Program-made: the position numbers and the translations under genes
NCBI RefSeq assembly: GCF_014642635.1
Contig: NZ_BMIQ01000007.1
Span: forward strand, 186,001-250,000
DNA: 64,000 bases
Source: Aureimonas endophytica
GTDB lineage: Bacteria; Pseudomonadota; Alphaproteobacteria; Rhizobiales; Rhizobiaceae
Direction: 5' to 3'
Shown: in pieces, positions 28,960 through 36,522 of the stretch
How the letters are laid out: each line of letters begins with the position of its first letter
How positions within the stretch are numbered: position 1 is the first letter of the stretch
The notes under the pieces: model-generated
The model's input: the letters and a program-made list of their open reading frames with translations, nothing else
The model's database searches: none
What the model was told of the DNA's origin: nothing

Positions 28960-29585
28960 GGACGCTTTGCCGAGCTTTCCGCGACCGGCGCGCCGTCGCC
29001 GCGACAGAATTCGCCCTGGTCCTTCCGGTCCTCATCCTGCTCGTGGTCGGCCTGCCGGATCTCGGCGGCGCGATCCTGGCGGCGGGGCGCGCCACCAAGC
29101 TCGCCGAGACGATGGCGCAGCTCGTCTCGCAGAGCAAGATCACGCTCAGCGACACCGATCTCGACCAGATCCTCGGCGCCGCGCCGCTGGCGGACCCGGA
29201 AATCCTCACCTATGCGCGGGCGGCCGGCGTCTCGATCGAGAAGGCCGCCACGGTGATCGTCAGCAGCGTCGCCTTCAAGCCGACAAACGCGAACTGCCAG
29301 GCCAATTGCCAGTACAAGGCGAATGTCGTCTTCAGCCGGGCGTTGTCCGGCGCGGCCCGTCCTTGCGGCGCGCTGGTGCAGGGCGAGGACGGCTCGCTCT
29401 TCACGCTGCCCTCCAAGGTTTACAGCGCCAATTCCGTGGTCGTCGTCGACGTCGAGACCCATTTCAAGCCCTTCCTCGCCGATCTCCTGTTCGGCGAGAT
29501 GTCCTTCAAGCGCTCCGCCTATTTCCGTCCCCGCTACGTCGCGCAGATCGACTCCACCCGGAACTGTCCCGGCTATGCATCCTAG
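28953..29585 (+). CDS. TadE-like pilus assembly protein
   Basis: A 210-residue protein with the same plan as its upstream neighbour: short basic N-terminus, RAVAATEFALVLPVLILLVVG signature and hydrophobic helix, then an extracytoplasmic domain with paired Cys (NCQANCQ). It overlaps the previous gene by 7 bases and the next by 11, so the three are one operon. The two TadE-like proteins are distant paralogues that may form a minor-pilin pair. Confidence 0.85.
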   Translation: MLRTLCRAFRDRRAVAATEFALVLPVLILLVVGLPDLGGAILAAGRATKLAETMAQLVSQSKITLSDTDLDQILGAAPLADPEILTYARAAGVSIEKAATVIVSSVAFKPTNANCQANCQYKANVVFSRALSGAARPCGALVQGEDGSLFTLPSKVYSANSVVVVDVETHFKPFLADLLFGEMSFKRSAYFRPRYVAQIDSTRNCPGYAS

Positions 29586-30909
29586 CCCGCCCTCCCTTCC
29601 TCGCCGCCGACGGCTCGGCGCCTTCCTGCGCTCGCGCGAGGCCAATATCGGCATCACCCTCGGCCTCCTGATGATGCCGATGCTCGGGCTGATGGGCCTC
29701 GCGATCGATTTCGGCCAGGCCGCCATGCTGCGCAACCGGCTGCAGGTGGCGGCCGACGCGGCGGCGCTCGGCGTCATCGCGGAAAAGGCGCCGGCCTCGC
29801 TCGCCGCCCAGCAGATGACGAAGGACGGCGCGGTCGCGGTCGGAGAGACCGACGGGCGCCAGATCCTCGAGGCCAATCTCAGCGCCGCCGACCGGGCGGC
29901 CCTGGCCGATGTCTCCATCAAGGTGGAGAAGGCCGGCAACAGGCTGTCCTCCAAGGTCAGCTTCGCCGCGAGTTCGCGCAGTTCGCTGCTCGGCCTTTTC
30001 GGTCACGACGCCAGTCCCGTCGCCGGCAGCGCGACGGGTGAGCATCTTCTGGCGCAATATGTCGAATACTACATCCTCATCGACAACACGCCTTCGATGG
30101 GCCTTGCCGCGACGACGGCCGACATCGCCATTCTCCAGAGCAAGAACGATGGCTGCGCCTTCGCCTGCCATATTTCCGGCAACACGAAGGATGCCTATGC
30201 CACCGCCCGCGCGAATGGTGTGAAGCTGCGCATCGATACCGTCCGCACCGCCGTCCAGAAGCTCACGCAGACCGCCACGACCTCCACCGAAACGCCCGAT
30301 CAGTTCAAGATGGGTGTCTATACCTTCGGCTACCGGGCCGAGGACGTGGTGGCCGCCAACGGCTTCACCACGATCACGGCGCCGACGTCGGATCTCGCCA
30401 AGGTGCGGTCCGACGCCGAGTCGGTCGATCTGATGACCATTCCGCGTGCGAATTTCTACGGCGACCAGACCACCGATTTCGTGACGACGCTCAAGGCGAT
30501 GAACGGCCAGCTGGATCTCGCGGGCGACGGTTCGACGGGCAAGACGGCGCAGAAGGTGCTCTTCCTCGTGTCCGACGGCGTGAACGACAGCTTCGTGCCC
30601 TCCACGGGCTGCACGAAGAAGCTGACCGGTACCCGCTGCCAGGCCCCGATCGATGTCGCCCAGTCGGTCTGCAAGGACATCAAGGCCAAGGGGGTGAAGA
30701 TCGCGGCTCTATATACGACCTATCTACCGCTGACGACCAACGATTGGTATAATACCTGGATCAGACCCTTCCAGGCCGAGATCGGCTCGAAGATGGAAGC
30801 CTGCGCCTCTCCCGGCCTCTATTACGAGGTGAGCCCCAGCGAGGGCATCGACGACGCGATGAAGGCCCTCTTCCAGAAGTCGCTGCGCAGCGTGCAGCTC
30901 GCCTCCTGA
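29575..30909 (+). CDS. TadG-like protein with von Willebrand factor A domain
   Basis: A 444-residue protein. The N-terminal TadG helix (NIGITLGLLMMPMLGLMGLA) is followed by the characteristic ADAAALG repeat helix and, from about residue 155, a VWA domain. Its metal-ion-dependent adhesion site reads DNTPS (D-x-T-x-S variant), and FLVSDGVND is the second strand. An inserted pair of Cys (CAFAC) may form a disulfide. It is exported and anchored by the N-terminal helix, probably helping assemble or attach Flp-type fibres. Start ATG at 29575 overlaps the upstream gene. Confidence 0.87.
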   Translation: MHPSPPSLPRRRRLGAFLRSREANIGITLGLLMMPMLGLMGLAIDFGQAAMLRNRLQVAADAAALGVIAEKAPASLAAQQMTKDGAVAVGETDGRQILEANLSAADRAALADVSIKVEKAGNRLSSKVSFAASSRSSLLGLFGHDASPVAGSATGEHLLAQYVEYYILIDNTPSMGLAATTADIAILQSKNDGCAFACHISGNTKDAYATARANGVKLRIDTVRTAVQKLTQTATTSTETPDQFKMGVYTFGYRAEDVVAANGFTTITAPTSDLAKVRSDAESVDLMTIPRANFYGDQTTDFVTTLKAMNGQLDLAGDGSTGKTAQKVLFLVSDGVNDSFVPSTGCTKKLTGTRCQAPIDVAQSVCKDIKAKGVKIAALYTTYLPLTTNDWYNTWIRPFQAEIGSKMEACASPGLYYEVSPSEGIDDAMKALFQKSLRSVQLAS

Positions 30910-30912
30910 GCG

Positions 30913-31806
30913 TCAGCCGCCGCGCGGCTCCATCCCTTCGATGAGGCCGCGCCGCTCGGCGACGGCGCGGCCGAGAAAGTCGAGAAGGGCGCGGATGCGC
31001 GCGGCGCGGCGCAGGTCCGCATGGGTGAGGAGCCAGAGATCGGTGGAAAAATCCGGCTCCGGCGCGCCGAGCCTTGCGAGCCCCGGCCGCGCGTCGCCGA
31101 TGAAGCAGGGCAGGTAGCCGATGCCGAGCCCGGCCTCCACCGCCTCGGCGAGGCCGAGCACCGAATTGACGCGGTAGCCGAGCCGGTCCGGCGGCACGCG
31201 GGCGATGACGGCACGCACCACCTTCATCGCTCCCAGTGTCTCGCCGAGCGTCACCCAGGCCGCGTTCTCGGGCTCGGCGCCCGGCGGGCCGTAGAGGGCC
31301 CAGGCGATGCGCGCCGCCTTGCGTCCGACCAGCGTGTCCGGCGGCCGGTCGGTAGCGCGGATCGCGACATCCGCGTCGCGCTTCGAGAGATTCAGCGACG
31401 GATTGCCGATCACGATATCGAGGCGGATGCGCGGACAGGCGGCGCGGAACGCCGCGAAGATCGGCGTCAGGAGATGGATCAGCAGCGAGTCGTTGGTGGT
31501 GACGCGCACCTCTCCCTCCGGCTCGGGCTCGCGCCCGGCGAGGCGCAGCGCCACGGCATCGACATCCGCGCCGATCCGCAGCGCCAGCGCCGCGATCTCC
31601 TCGCCGGCCTGCGTCGGCATCAGCTTCGCCCGGTCGCGCTCGAAGAGCTCCGCGCCGAGGAGATCCTCGATCTGGCGCAGGCGCCGGAAGACCGTCGAAT
31701 GGTTGACGCCGAGCATCGCCGCCGCCGCCGGCAGGGTTCCCGTCTCGGCGACCGCGCGGATCAGGCGGAAATCGTCCCAGGCGAGGCGATCGAGAACGGG
31801 ACCCAT
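30913..31806 (-). CDS. LysR-family transcriptional regulator
   Basis: A 297-residue LysR regulator: winged helix-turn-helix at residues ~1-65 (TLPAAAAMLGVNHSTVFRRL), linker helix, then a two-lobed effector domain. The ATG at 31806 is chosen; longer in-frame starts at 31851 and 31893 would translate through the palindromic operator. It is divergent from the dioxygenase-hydrolase pair, the classical layout for a LysR activator or repressor of the neighbouring operon. The inducer is probably an aromatic or quinone-like compound if the MhqO/MhqD analogy holds. Confidence 0.88.
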   Translation of the reverse strand: MGPVLDRLAWDDFRLIRAVAETGTLPAAAAMLGVNHSTVFRRLRQIEDLLGAELFERDRAKLMPTQAGEEIAALALRIGADVDAVALRLAGREPEPEGEVRVTTNDSLLIHLLTPIFAAFRAACPRIRLDIVIGNPSLNLSKRDADVAIRATDRPPDTLVGRKAARIAWALYGPPGAEPENAAWVTLGETLGAMKVVRAVIARVPPDRLGYRVNSVLGLAEAVEAGLGIGYLPCFIGDARPGLARLGAPEPDFSTDLWLLTHADLRRAARIRALLDFLGRAVAERRGLIEGMEPRGG

Positions 31807-31838
31807 GCGCGGCCTTCCGAACGGCCTTCCGGCCTCTT

Positions 31839-31866
31839 GCAATGATGCCATTGCATCTATGCAATG
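31839..31866. promoter_or_regulatory. Triple GCAATG operator in the LysR divergent promoter
   Basis: Three half-sites: GCAATG (31839-31844), CATTGC inverted (31849-31854) and GCAATG (31861-31866). The last two sit in an 18-base palindrome, CATTGCAT-CT-ATGCAATG, with perfect 8-bp arms. Location between the LysR gene and its probable target operon fits a LysR binding site. Confidence 0.65.
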
Positions 31867-31945
31867 ACTTGACCCCTGACGTCCATGAAGCATTGCGCCT
31901 ATCTTGGCTCACGAACGACGGACGTTCCGCTTCGAGGAGCAAGTC

Positions 31946-32890
31946 ATGCGTCACCATGGCATTCATCACGTCACCGCCATCGCCGGCCCCGCCGCGCGCA
32001 ATCTCGATTTCCACACGCGGGTGCTCGGCCTCCGGCTGGTGAAGAAGACCGTCAATTTCGACGATCCCGGCACCTATCATCTCTATTACGGCGACGAGAC
32101 CGGCGCCCCGGGCACGATCCTCACCTTCTTTCCCTGGGCGCAGACCGCGCCTGGCCGGCTCGGGGTCGGCGAGACGCAGGAGACCGTGTTCCGCGTGCCG
32201 GAAGGCTCGATCGGCTATTGGACGCACCGCTTCCTGGAAAAGGGCGTGGCGCACGAGGCGATCGTGAAGCGCTTCGGCGAGACGGTCCTGTCCTTCAAGG
32301 ACCCGGACGGCACGCGCCTCGCGCTGGTCGCGGTGCCGGGCGCCGCCGAGGAGCCCGCCTGGAGCGACGGGACGGTGCCGGCGGAGCATGCGATCCGCGG
32401 CTTCCATTCGGTCAGCCTGCTCCTGGAGGAGGCCGGGCCGACGGGCGGCGTCCTGACCGATGTCTTGGGCTTCCGCGAGATCGGGACGGAGGGCTCGACC
32501 ACCCGCTTCGCCGTGGAGGGCGCGGCGGTCGGCGGCATCGTCGACATCCGCGCGGTCGGCGGCTTCCTGCGGCCGCGCCCCGGCGCCGGCTCGGTGCATC
32601 ACGTCGCCTTCCGCGCGGCGGACGATGCGGAGGAGGCGGCCATGGTCGAGCGGCTGCGCGCCAATCACGGGCTCGCCACCACCGAGCAGAAGGACCGCAA
32701 CTATTTCCGTTCGGTCTATTTCCGCGAGCCGGGCCATGTCCTGTTCGAGATCGCGACGGACGTTCCGGGCTTCGCCGCCGACGAGCCGGCGGCCGAACTC
32801 GGCCGCAGTCTGAAGCTGCCGGGCTTCCTGGAGGCGCATCGGCGGGAGATCGAGGCCGCGCTGCCGGACCTCGGCGCCACGGCGGCCTGA
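31946..32890 (+). CDS. VOC-family ring-cleaving dioxygenase, MhqO-like
   Basis: A 314-residue protein made of two vicinal-oxygen-chelate repeats. The first begins IHHVTAIAGPAARNLDF, the second RGFHSVSLLL. Metal ligands would be the His residues in GIHHVT and SVHHVAF and a Glu in GHVLFEI. The group includes MhqO, LinE-like and other hydroquinone/catechol extradiol dioxygenases. The start at 31946 follows GAGGAGCAAGTC. An alpha/beta hydrolase follows 70 bases later, the same pairing as mhqO-mhqD in Bacillus, where it serves quinone detoxification. Confidence 0.85.
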   Translation: MRHHGIHHVTAIAGPAARNLDFHTRVLGLRLVKKTVNFDDPGTYHLYYGDETGAPGTILTFFPWAQTAPGRLGVGETQETVFRVPEGSIGYWTHRFLEKGVAHEAIVKRFGETVLSFKDPDGTRLALVAVPGAAEEPAWSDGTVPAEHAIRGFHSVSLLLEEAGPTGGVLTDVLGFREIGTEGSTTRFAVEGAAVGGIVDIRAVGGFLRPRPGAGSVHHVAFRAADDAEEAAMVERLRANHGLATTEQKDRNYFRSVYFREPGHVLFEIATDVPGFAADEPAAELGRSLKLPGFLEAHRREIEAALPDLGATAA

Positions 32891-32903
32891 ACGAAGACGC
32901 AAA

Positions 32904-32926
32904 GGGGCGGCGGCCTTCGCCGCCCC
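32904..32926 (+). promoter_or_regulatory. Hairpin between dioxygenase and hydrolase genes
   Basis: GGGGCGGCG and CGCCGCCCC form a perfect 9-bp stem with a five-base loop. Only a weak T tract (ATTTCT) follows, so it may lower read-through rather than stop it. Confidence 0.45.
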
Positions 32927-32960
32927 GGCAATTTCTCCCATTCCTTCAGGATCGAATCCC

Positions 32961-33599
32961 ATGACCGAGCTGTCGCATCGCCATCGCTTCGAGCCCGCGA
33001 CGGAAGCGGGCCGGGTTCCGCTTCTCCTTCTCCATGGCACCGGCGGCGACGAGACGGATCTCCTGCCGCTGGGTGCGTTGCTCGCGCCCGGCGCCGCGCT
33101 CCTCTCGCCGCGCGGCGAGGTGCTGGAGAACGGCATGCCGCGCTTCTTCCGGCGCCTGGCGGAAGGCGTCTTCGACGAGGCGGATGTGCGGCTCCGCGCG
33201 GATCGGCTGGCCGCCTTCGTCGGCTCGGCGCGGGAGGCCTATGGCCTGGCCGCGCCGATGGCGGTCGGCTTTTCCAACGGCGCCAATATCGCCGCCGCGC
33301 TGCTGCTGCGCCATCCCGGCGTCCTGGCCGGCGCCGTGCTGATCCGCGCCATGGTGCCGCTCGCCGAGCCGGGGGCGGCGGGTTTCGCCGGCACGCCGGT
33401 GCTGCTGCTGTCCGGCGCGTCGGACCCGATCGTGCCGGCGGAGAACGCGGAGCGCCTCACCGCCCTGCTGCAAGCGGCAGGCGCGGCGGTGGAGCATCGT
33501 GTCCTTCCCGCCGGGCACGGGCTCGGCCAGATGGACATCGCCCTCGCGCGCGACTTCCTGGCGCGCGAGGGCAGGGCGCCGGCTTTGGCTACTGCTTGA
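32961..33599 (+). CDS. Alpha/beta hydrolase, MhqD/carboxylesterase-like
   Basis: A 212-residue cytoplasmic hydrolase. Triad visible: S105 in GFSNGAN, D155 in GASDPIVP, H186 in PAGHGL. The oxyanion region LLLHGTGGDETDLL is typical of the YpfH/MhqD group. Length equals the family's. It probably hydrolyses the ring-fission product of the upstream dioxygenase, by analogy with MhqO-MhqD. Its 3' end overlaps the convergent gene by 11 bases. Confidence 0.86.
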   Translation: MTELSHRHRFEPATEAGRVPLLLLHGTGGDETDLLPLGALLAPGAALLSPRGEVLENGMPRFFRRLAEGVFDEADVRLRADRLAAFVGSAREAYGLAAPMAVGFSNGANIAAALLLRHPGVLAGAVLIRAMVPLAEPGAAGFAGTPVLLLSGASDPIVPAENAERLTALLQAAGAAVEHRVLPAGHGLGQMDIALARDFLAREGRAPALATA

Positions 33600-34722
33600 T
33601 CCGCCAGAGTTCCGTCGGCAGGCTGGCCGGCGCGTCCGGCTTGAAGAAGGCGGAATCCTGAATATGCGAGCTGGTCACGTAGATCGTGCCGTCCGGCCCC
33701 TCGCCGAACGTGTCCGGCCAGCGCAGCCGCTCGTCCTTCACGAGGAGGCGCGGCTTGCCCTCCGGCCCTTCGCCGAGATCGCGGATCTTCACCGCGTTCT
33801 CCTCCGGGGCGCTCACATACATGTGCCCGCTCTGCCGGCCGATGATCAGTCCGTCGGCCGGCCCGTTCACGCCGAAGCGCTGGACGAGGTCGGCCGCGTC
33901 GCGACCCGCCGCCGCCCGCTCGGCGAGCTCCTTCGCCGGGACGCGATAGAGTGTGTTGCCCTTGATCGCCTGCCAGTAGAGGAACTCCCCGTCCTTGGAG
34001 AGGGCGATGCCGTCGGCCGAGAATTCGACGCCGCGCCCGTCCGGACGGCGCAGCACCTTGCCGTCCGCCTTCACCTGCACGCCCTTCTCGACCTGGGTCG
34101 AGGGATCGCCGTCGAGCACGCGCCGCGCGCTGCCCTTGTCGAGATCGACGACGAGGATCGCCCCCTTGGCGCCGGAATCGGTGATGAAGGCGTGCCGGCC
34201 GTCCGGCGAGAAGCGCACGTCGTTGAGATAGGAACCCTGCGGCGCCGCCAGCTCGTCGAAGGCGATCGTCTTCGCGACCGCGTTCGTCTTGAGGTCGATC
34301 TTCACCAGCTTCGGCCCGCCGGGCACGACATAGCCCTGGGCCGGGGCGGCCGGATCGAGCACCCAGAGGCTGCCGCGCCCGTCGGCGACGACGCTCTGGA
34401 CGCAGACGAAATGCTGCTGCGGCGTCATCTCGTCCTTCTTCGCGTTGCGCCAGGCGTTCCAGTCGTTGTCGGGATAGGGCTTCAGCGCGCCATCCTTGCC
34501 GAGTTCGGCGACCGAGACCGGCGAATCCTCCGTCCAGCGGGGGAAGTTGACGAAGATGCGCCCATCCTCGGCGACGGTCACGCCGGTGACCTGATGCGGA
34601 AAGTCGGCGACCTTCTCGATCGTGGCGGAGCTTGCGGCCTTCTCCTGCGCGAGGGCCGCCGCGCCGGGCGCCATCATGGCGCTCGCCGCCAGGCAGGCCA
34701 TCGCTATCGTCTTGAGGCTCAT
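33589..34722 (-). CDS. Secreted Yellow/major-royal-jelly-type beta-propeller protein
   Basis: A 377-residue protein with a signal peptide (residues ~1-29, ending ALAQE). The mature part matches the bacterial major royal jelly/L-dopachrome tautomerase-related family: FPRWTEDSPVSVAEL, NDVRFSPDGRHAFITDSG, WPDTFGEGPDGTIYVTSS. The fold is a six-bladed propeller that binds small ligands in the periplasm; catalytic activity is unproven for most bacterial members. The start at 34722 is set by AAGGGAG upstream and by the signal peptide. A longer open frame further upstream is not coding. Confidence 0.87.
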   Translation of the reverse strand: MSLKTIAMACLAASAMMAPGAAALAQEKAASSATIEKVADFPHQVTGVTVAEDGRIFVNFPRWTEDSPVSVAELGKDGALKPYPDNDWNAWRNAKKDEMTPQQHFVCVQSVVADGRGSLWVLDPAAPAQGYVVPGGPKLVKIDLKTNAVAKTIAFDELAAPQGSYLNDVRFSPDGRHAFITDSGAKGAILVVDLDKGSARRVLDGDPSTQVEKGVQVKADGKVLRRPDGRGVEFSADGIALSKDGEFLYWQAIKGNTLYRVPAKELAERAAAGRDAADLVQRFGVNGPADGLIIGRQSGHMYVSAPEENAVKIRDLGEGPEGKPRLLVKDERLRWPDTFGEGPDGTIYVTSSHIQDSAFFKPDAPASLPTELWRIKQ

Positions 34723-34930
34723 CGGATTCTGCTCCCTTGAAGAGGGCAGGCAAGTAGGGCGGGGCCGCCCGCCGCCATCGGAGGCAGGGGTGATTTCCTT
34801 GGCTGCGCGCCGAAAGCGCCGGGGCGCCGGCCGATCGGCCTTGAGGGTGCGCCGTCGCGGGATTAACACTTCTTGGCGGCGAGACCGATTCCTCGGCTCG
34901 GCCGGGAGGCGCCGGAAACGGCGAAGGGCG

Positions 34931-36520
34931 ATGGCGAAGACGGGCGTGCGCCGGGACAAGGGGCAGCGGGCTCTCGGGCCGTTGCTGGCGGCGGCGGTGG
35001 TCGTCGGCCTGCTCGGCCTGCCGATCGCCGCTTGGCTGGACCTGCGCCAACTGTCGGAACGGGTGCTGCGCGGCCAGGCGGAGGAAGTCGGCCGCGTGAT
35101 CAACGACATGCGCGCCTTCTACGCGAGCGACGTCGTCGGCCGCGTCCTCCAGTCCGACGGCGACAATACCGTGGTCGTGCATAATTACCGCGACATCGCC
35201 GGCGCCATCCCCATCCCGGCGACCCTGTCGATCGAGCTCGGCAAGCGGATCAGCGCCGACAACGGCTCGGTGAAGTACCAGTTCCTGTCCGATCTGCCCT
35301 TCCGGGGGCGCGAGCACCGGCCGCTCGATCCGTTCGAGACGGCGGCGCTCCGGACCTTGCGGGCGGACCCGAAGCGCTCGATCGTCGAGGTGACGGGCTC
35401 GCTCTTCGACCGGCAGGTGCGCACCGCTGCCCCTGTGATCATGGGCCAGGTCTGCGTCGACTGCCACAACACCCATCCCGACAGCCCGAAGACCGACTGG
35501 AAGGTCGGCGACGTGCGCGGCCTCCAGGAGATCTCGATCGATCAGCCGATCGCCGCCAATGTCCTCTCCTTCAAGTTCCTGCTCGCCTATTTCGTCGCCG
35601 CCTTCGCGGCGGGCGTCCTCGTCATCGCCCTCCAGCGGCGGCAGGCGGCGCTGATCCGCGGCATGAACCGCGAGCTCGGCGAGACCAACGAGTTCCTGGC
35701 GGCGATCTCGATGAAGATCGCGAAATATCTCTCGCCGCAGATCTACAAGAGCATCTTCAGCGGCCAGCGCGACGTCGCGATCGCGACGGAGCGCAAGAAG
35801 CTCACGATCTTCTTCTCCGACATCAAGGATTTCACCGCGATCGCGGAACGGCTCCAGCCGGAGGACCTGACGGCGCTCCTCAACGAATATTTCACCGAGA
35901 TGTCGGGGATCGCGCTGAAACACGGCGCGACCGTCGACAAGTTCATCGGCGACGCGATCCTCGCCTTCTTCGGCGATCCCGAGACGAAGGGCATCGAGGA
36001 GGATGCGAGGGCGTGCCTGCGCATGGCGGTGGAGATGCAGTACCGCCTCGCCCAGCTCGACGCCGAATGGCGCAAGCGCGGCATCGAACAGCCCTTCCGG
36101 GCACGGATGGGCATCAATACCGGCTATTGCAATGTCGGCAATTTCGGCAGCGAGGATCGGATGGACTATACGATCATCGGCGCCGAGGCCAATCTCGCCG
36201 CCCGGCTCCAGGCCATCGCCGAGCCCGGCGGCATCTGTCTCAGCTACGAGACCTATGCGCTGGTGCGCGACATGGTGCGGGCGAAGCCCCTCCAGCCGAT
36301 CACCATGAAGGGCATCAGCCGCGAGGTCGTGCCCTATGCCGTGGACGGGCTGCTCGGCGATCTCGCCCAGCGCCCCCAGGTCGTCAGCGGCAATGCGCGC
36401 GGCCTCGACGTCTTCGTCGATCCGGAAGCCATGGACGATCAGGCGGTGGAGCGGGCGCGCAAGCTGCTCGCCGACGCTTTGGAGGCGTTGAAGGCGCGCG
36501 GCCGCCCCGCCGGCGCCTGA
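34931..36520 (+). CDS. Membrane adenylate cyclase with c-type haem sensor domain (DUF3365)
   Basis: A 529-residue protein. One N-terminal membrane helix (residues ~15-36), a periplasmic ~180-residue domain of the DUF3365/Tll0287-like type with a CVDCH haem-attachment motif (C175, C178, H179), a second helix (~205-225), a linker, then a class III cyclase domain from ~285. Metal Asp residues are D297 (FSDIKDF) and D341 (IGDAILAFF). The ATP-selecting Lys (VDKFIGD) and Asp (MDYTIIG) and Asn/Arg (ANLAARLQ) are present. The protein should convert a periplasmic redox or gas signal at the haem into cAMP. Confidence 0.9.
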   Translation: MAKTGVRRDKGQRALGPLLAAAVVVGLLGLPIAAWLDLRQLSERVLRGQAEEVGRVINDMRAFYASDVVGRVLQSDGDNTVVVHNYRDIAGAIPIPATLSIELGKRISADNGSVKYQFLSDLPFRGREHRPLDPFETAALRTLRADPKRSIVEVTGSLFDRQVRTAAPVIMGQVCVDCHNTHPDSPKTDWKVGDVRGLQEISIDQPIAANVLSFKFLLAYFVAAFAAGVLVIALQRRQAALIRGMNRELGETNEFLAAISMKIAKYLSPQIYKSIFSGQRDVAIATERKKLTIFFSDIKDFTAIAERLQPEDLTALLNEYFTEMSGIALKHGATVDKFIGDAILAFFGDPETKGIEEDARACLRMAVEMQYRLAQLDAEWRKRGIEQPFRARMGINTGYCNVGNFGSEDRMDYTIIGAEANLAARLQAIAEPGGICLSYETYALVRDMVRAKPLQPITMKGISREVVPYAVDGLLGDLAQRPQVVSGNARGLDVFVDPEAMDDQAVERARKLLADALEALKARGRPAGA

Positions 36521-36522
36521 GA

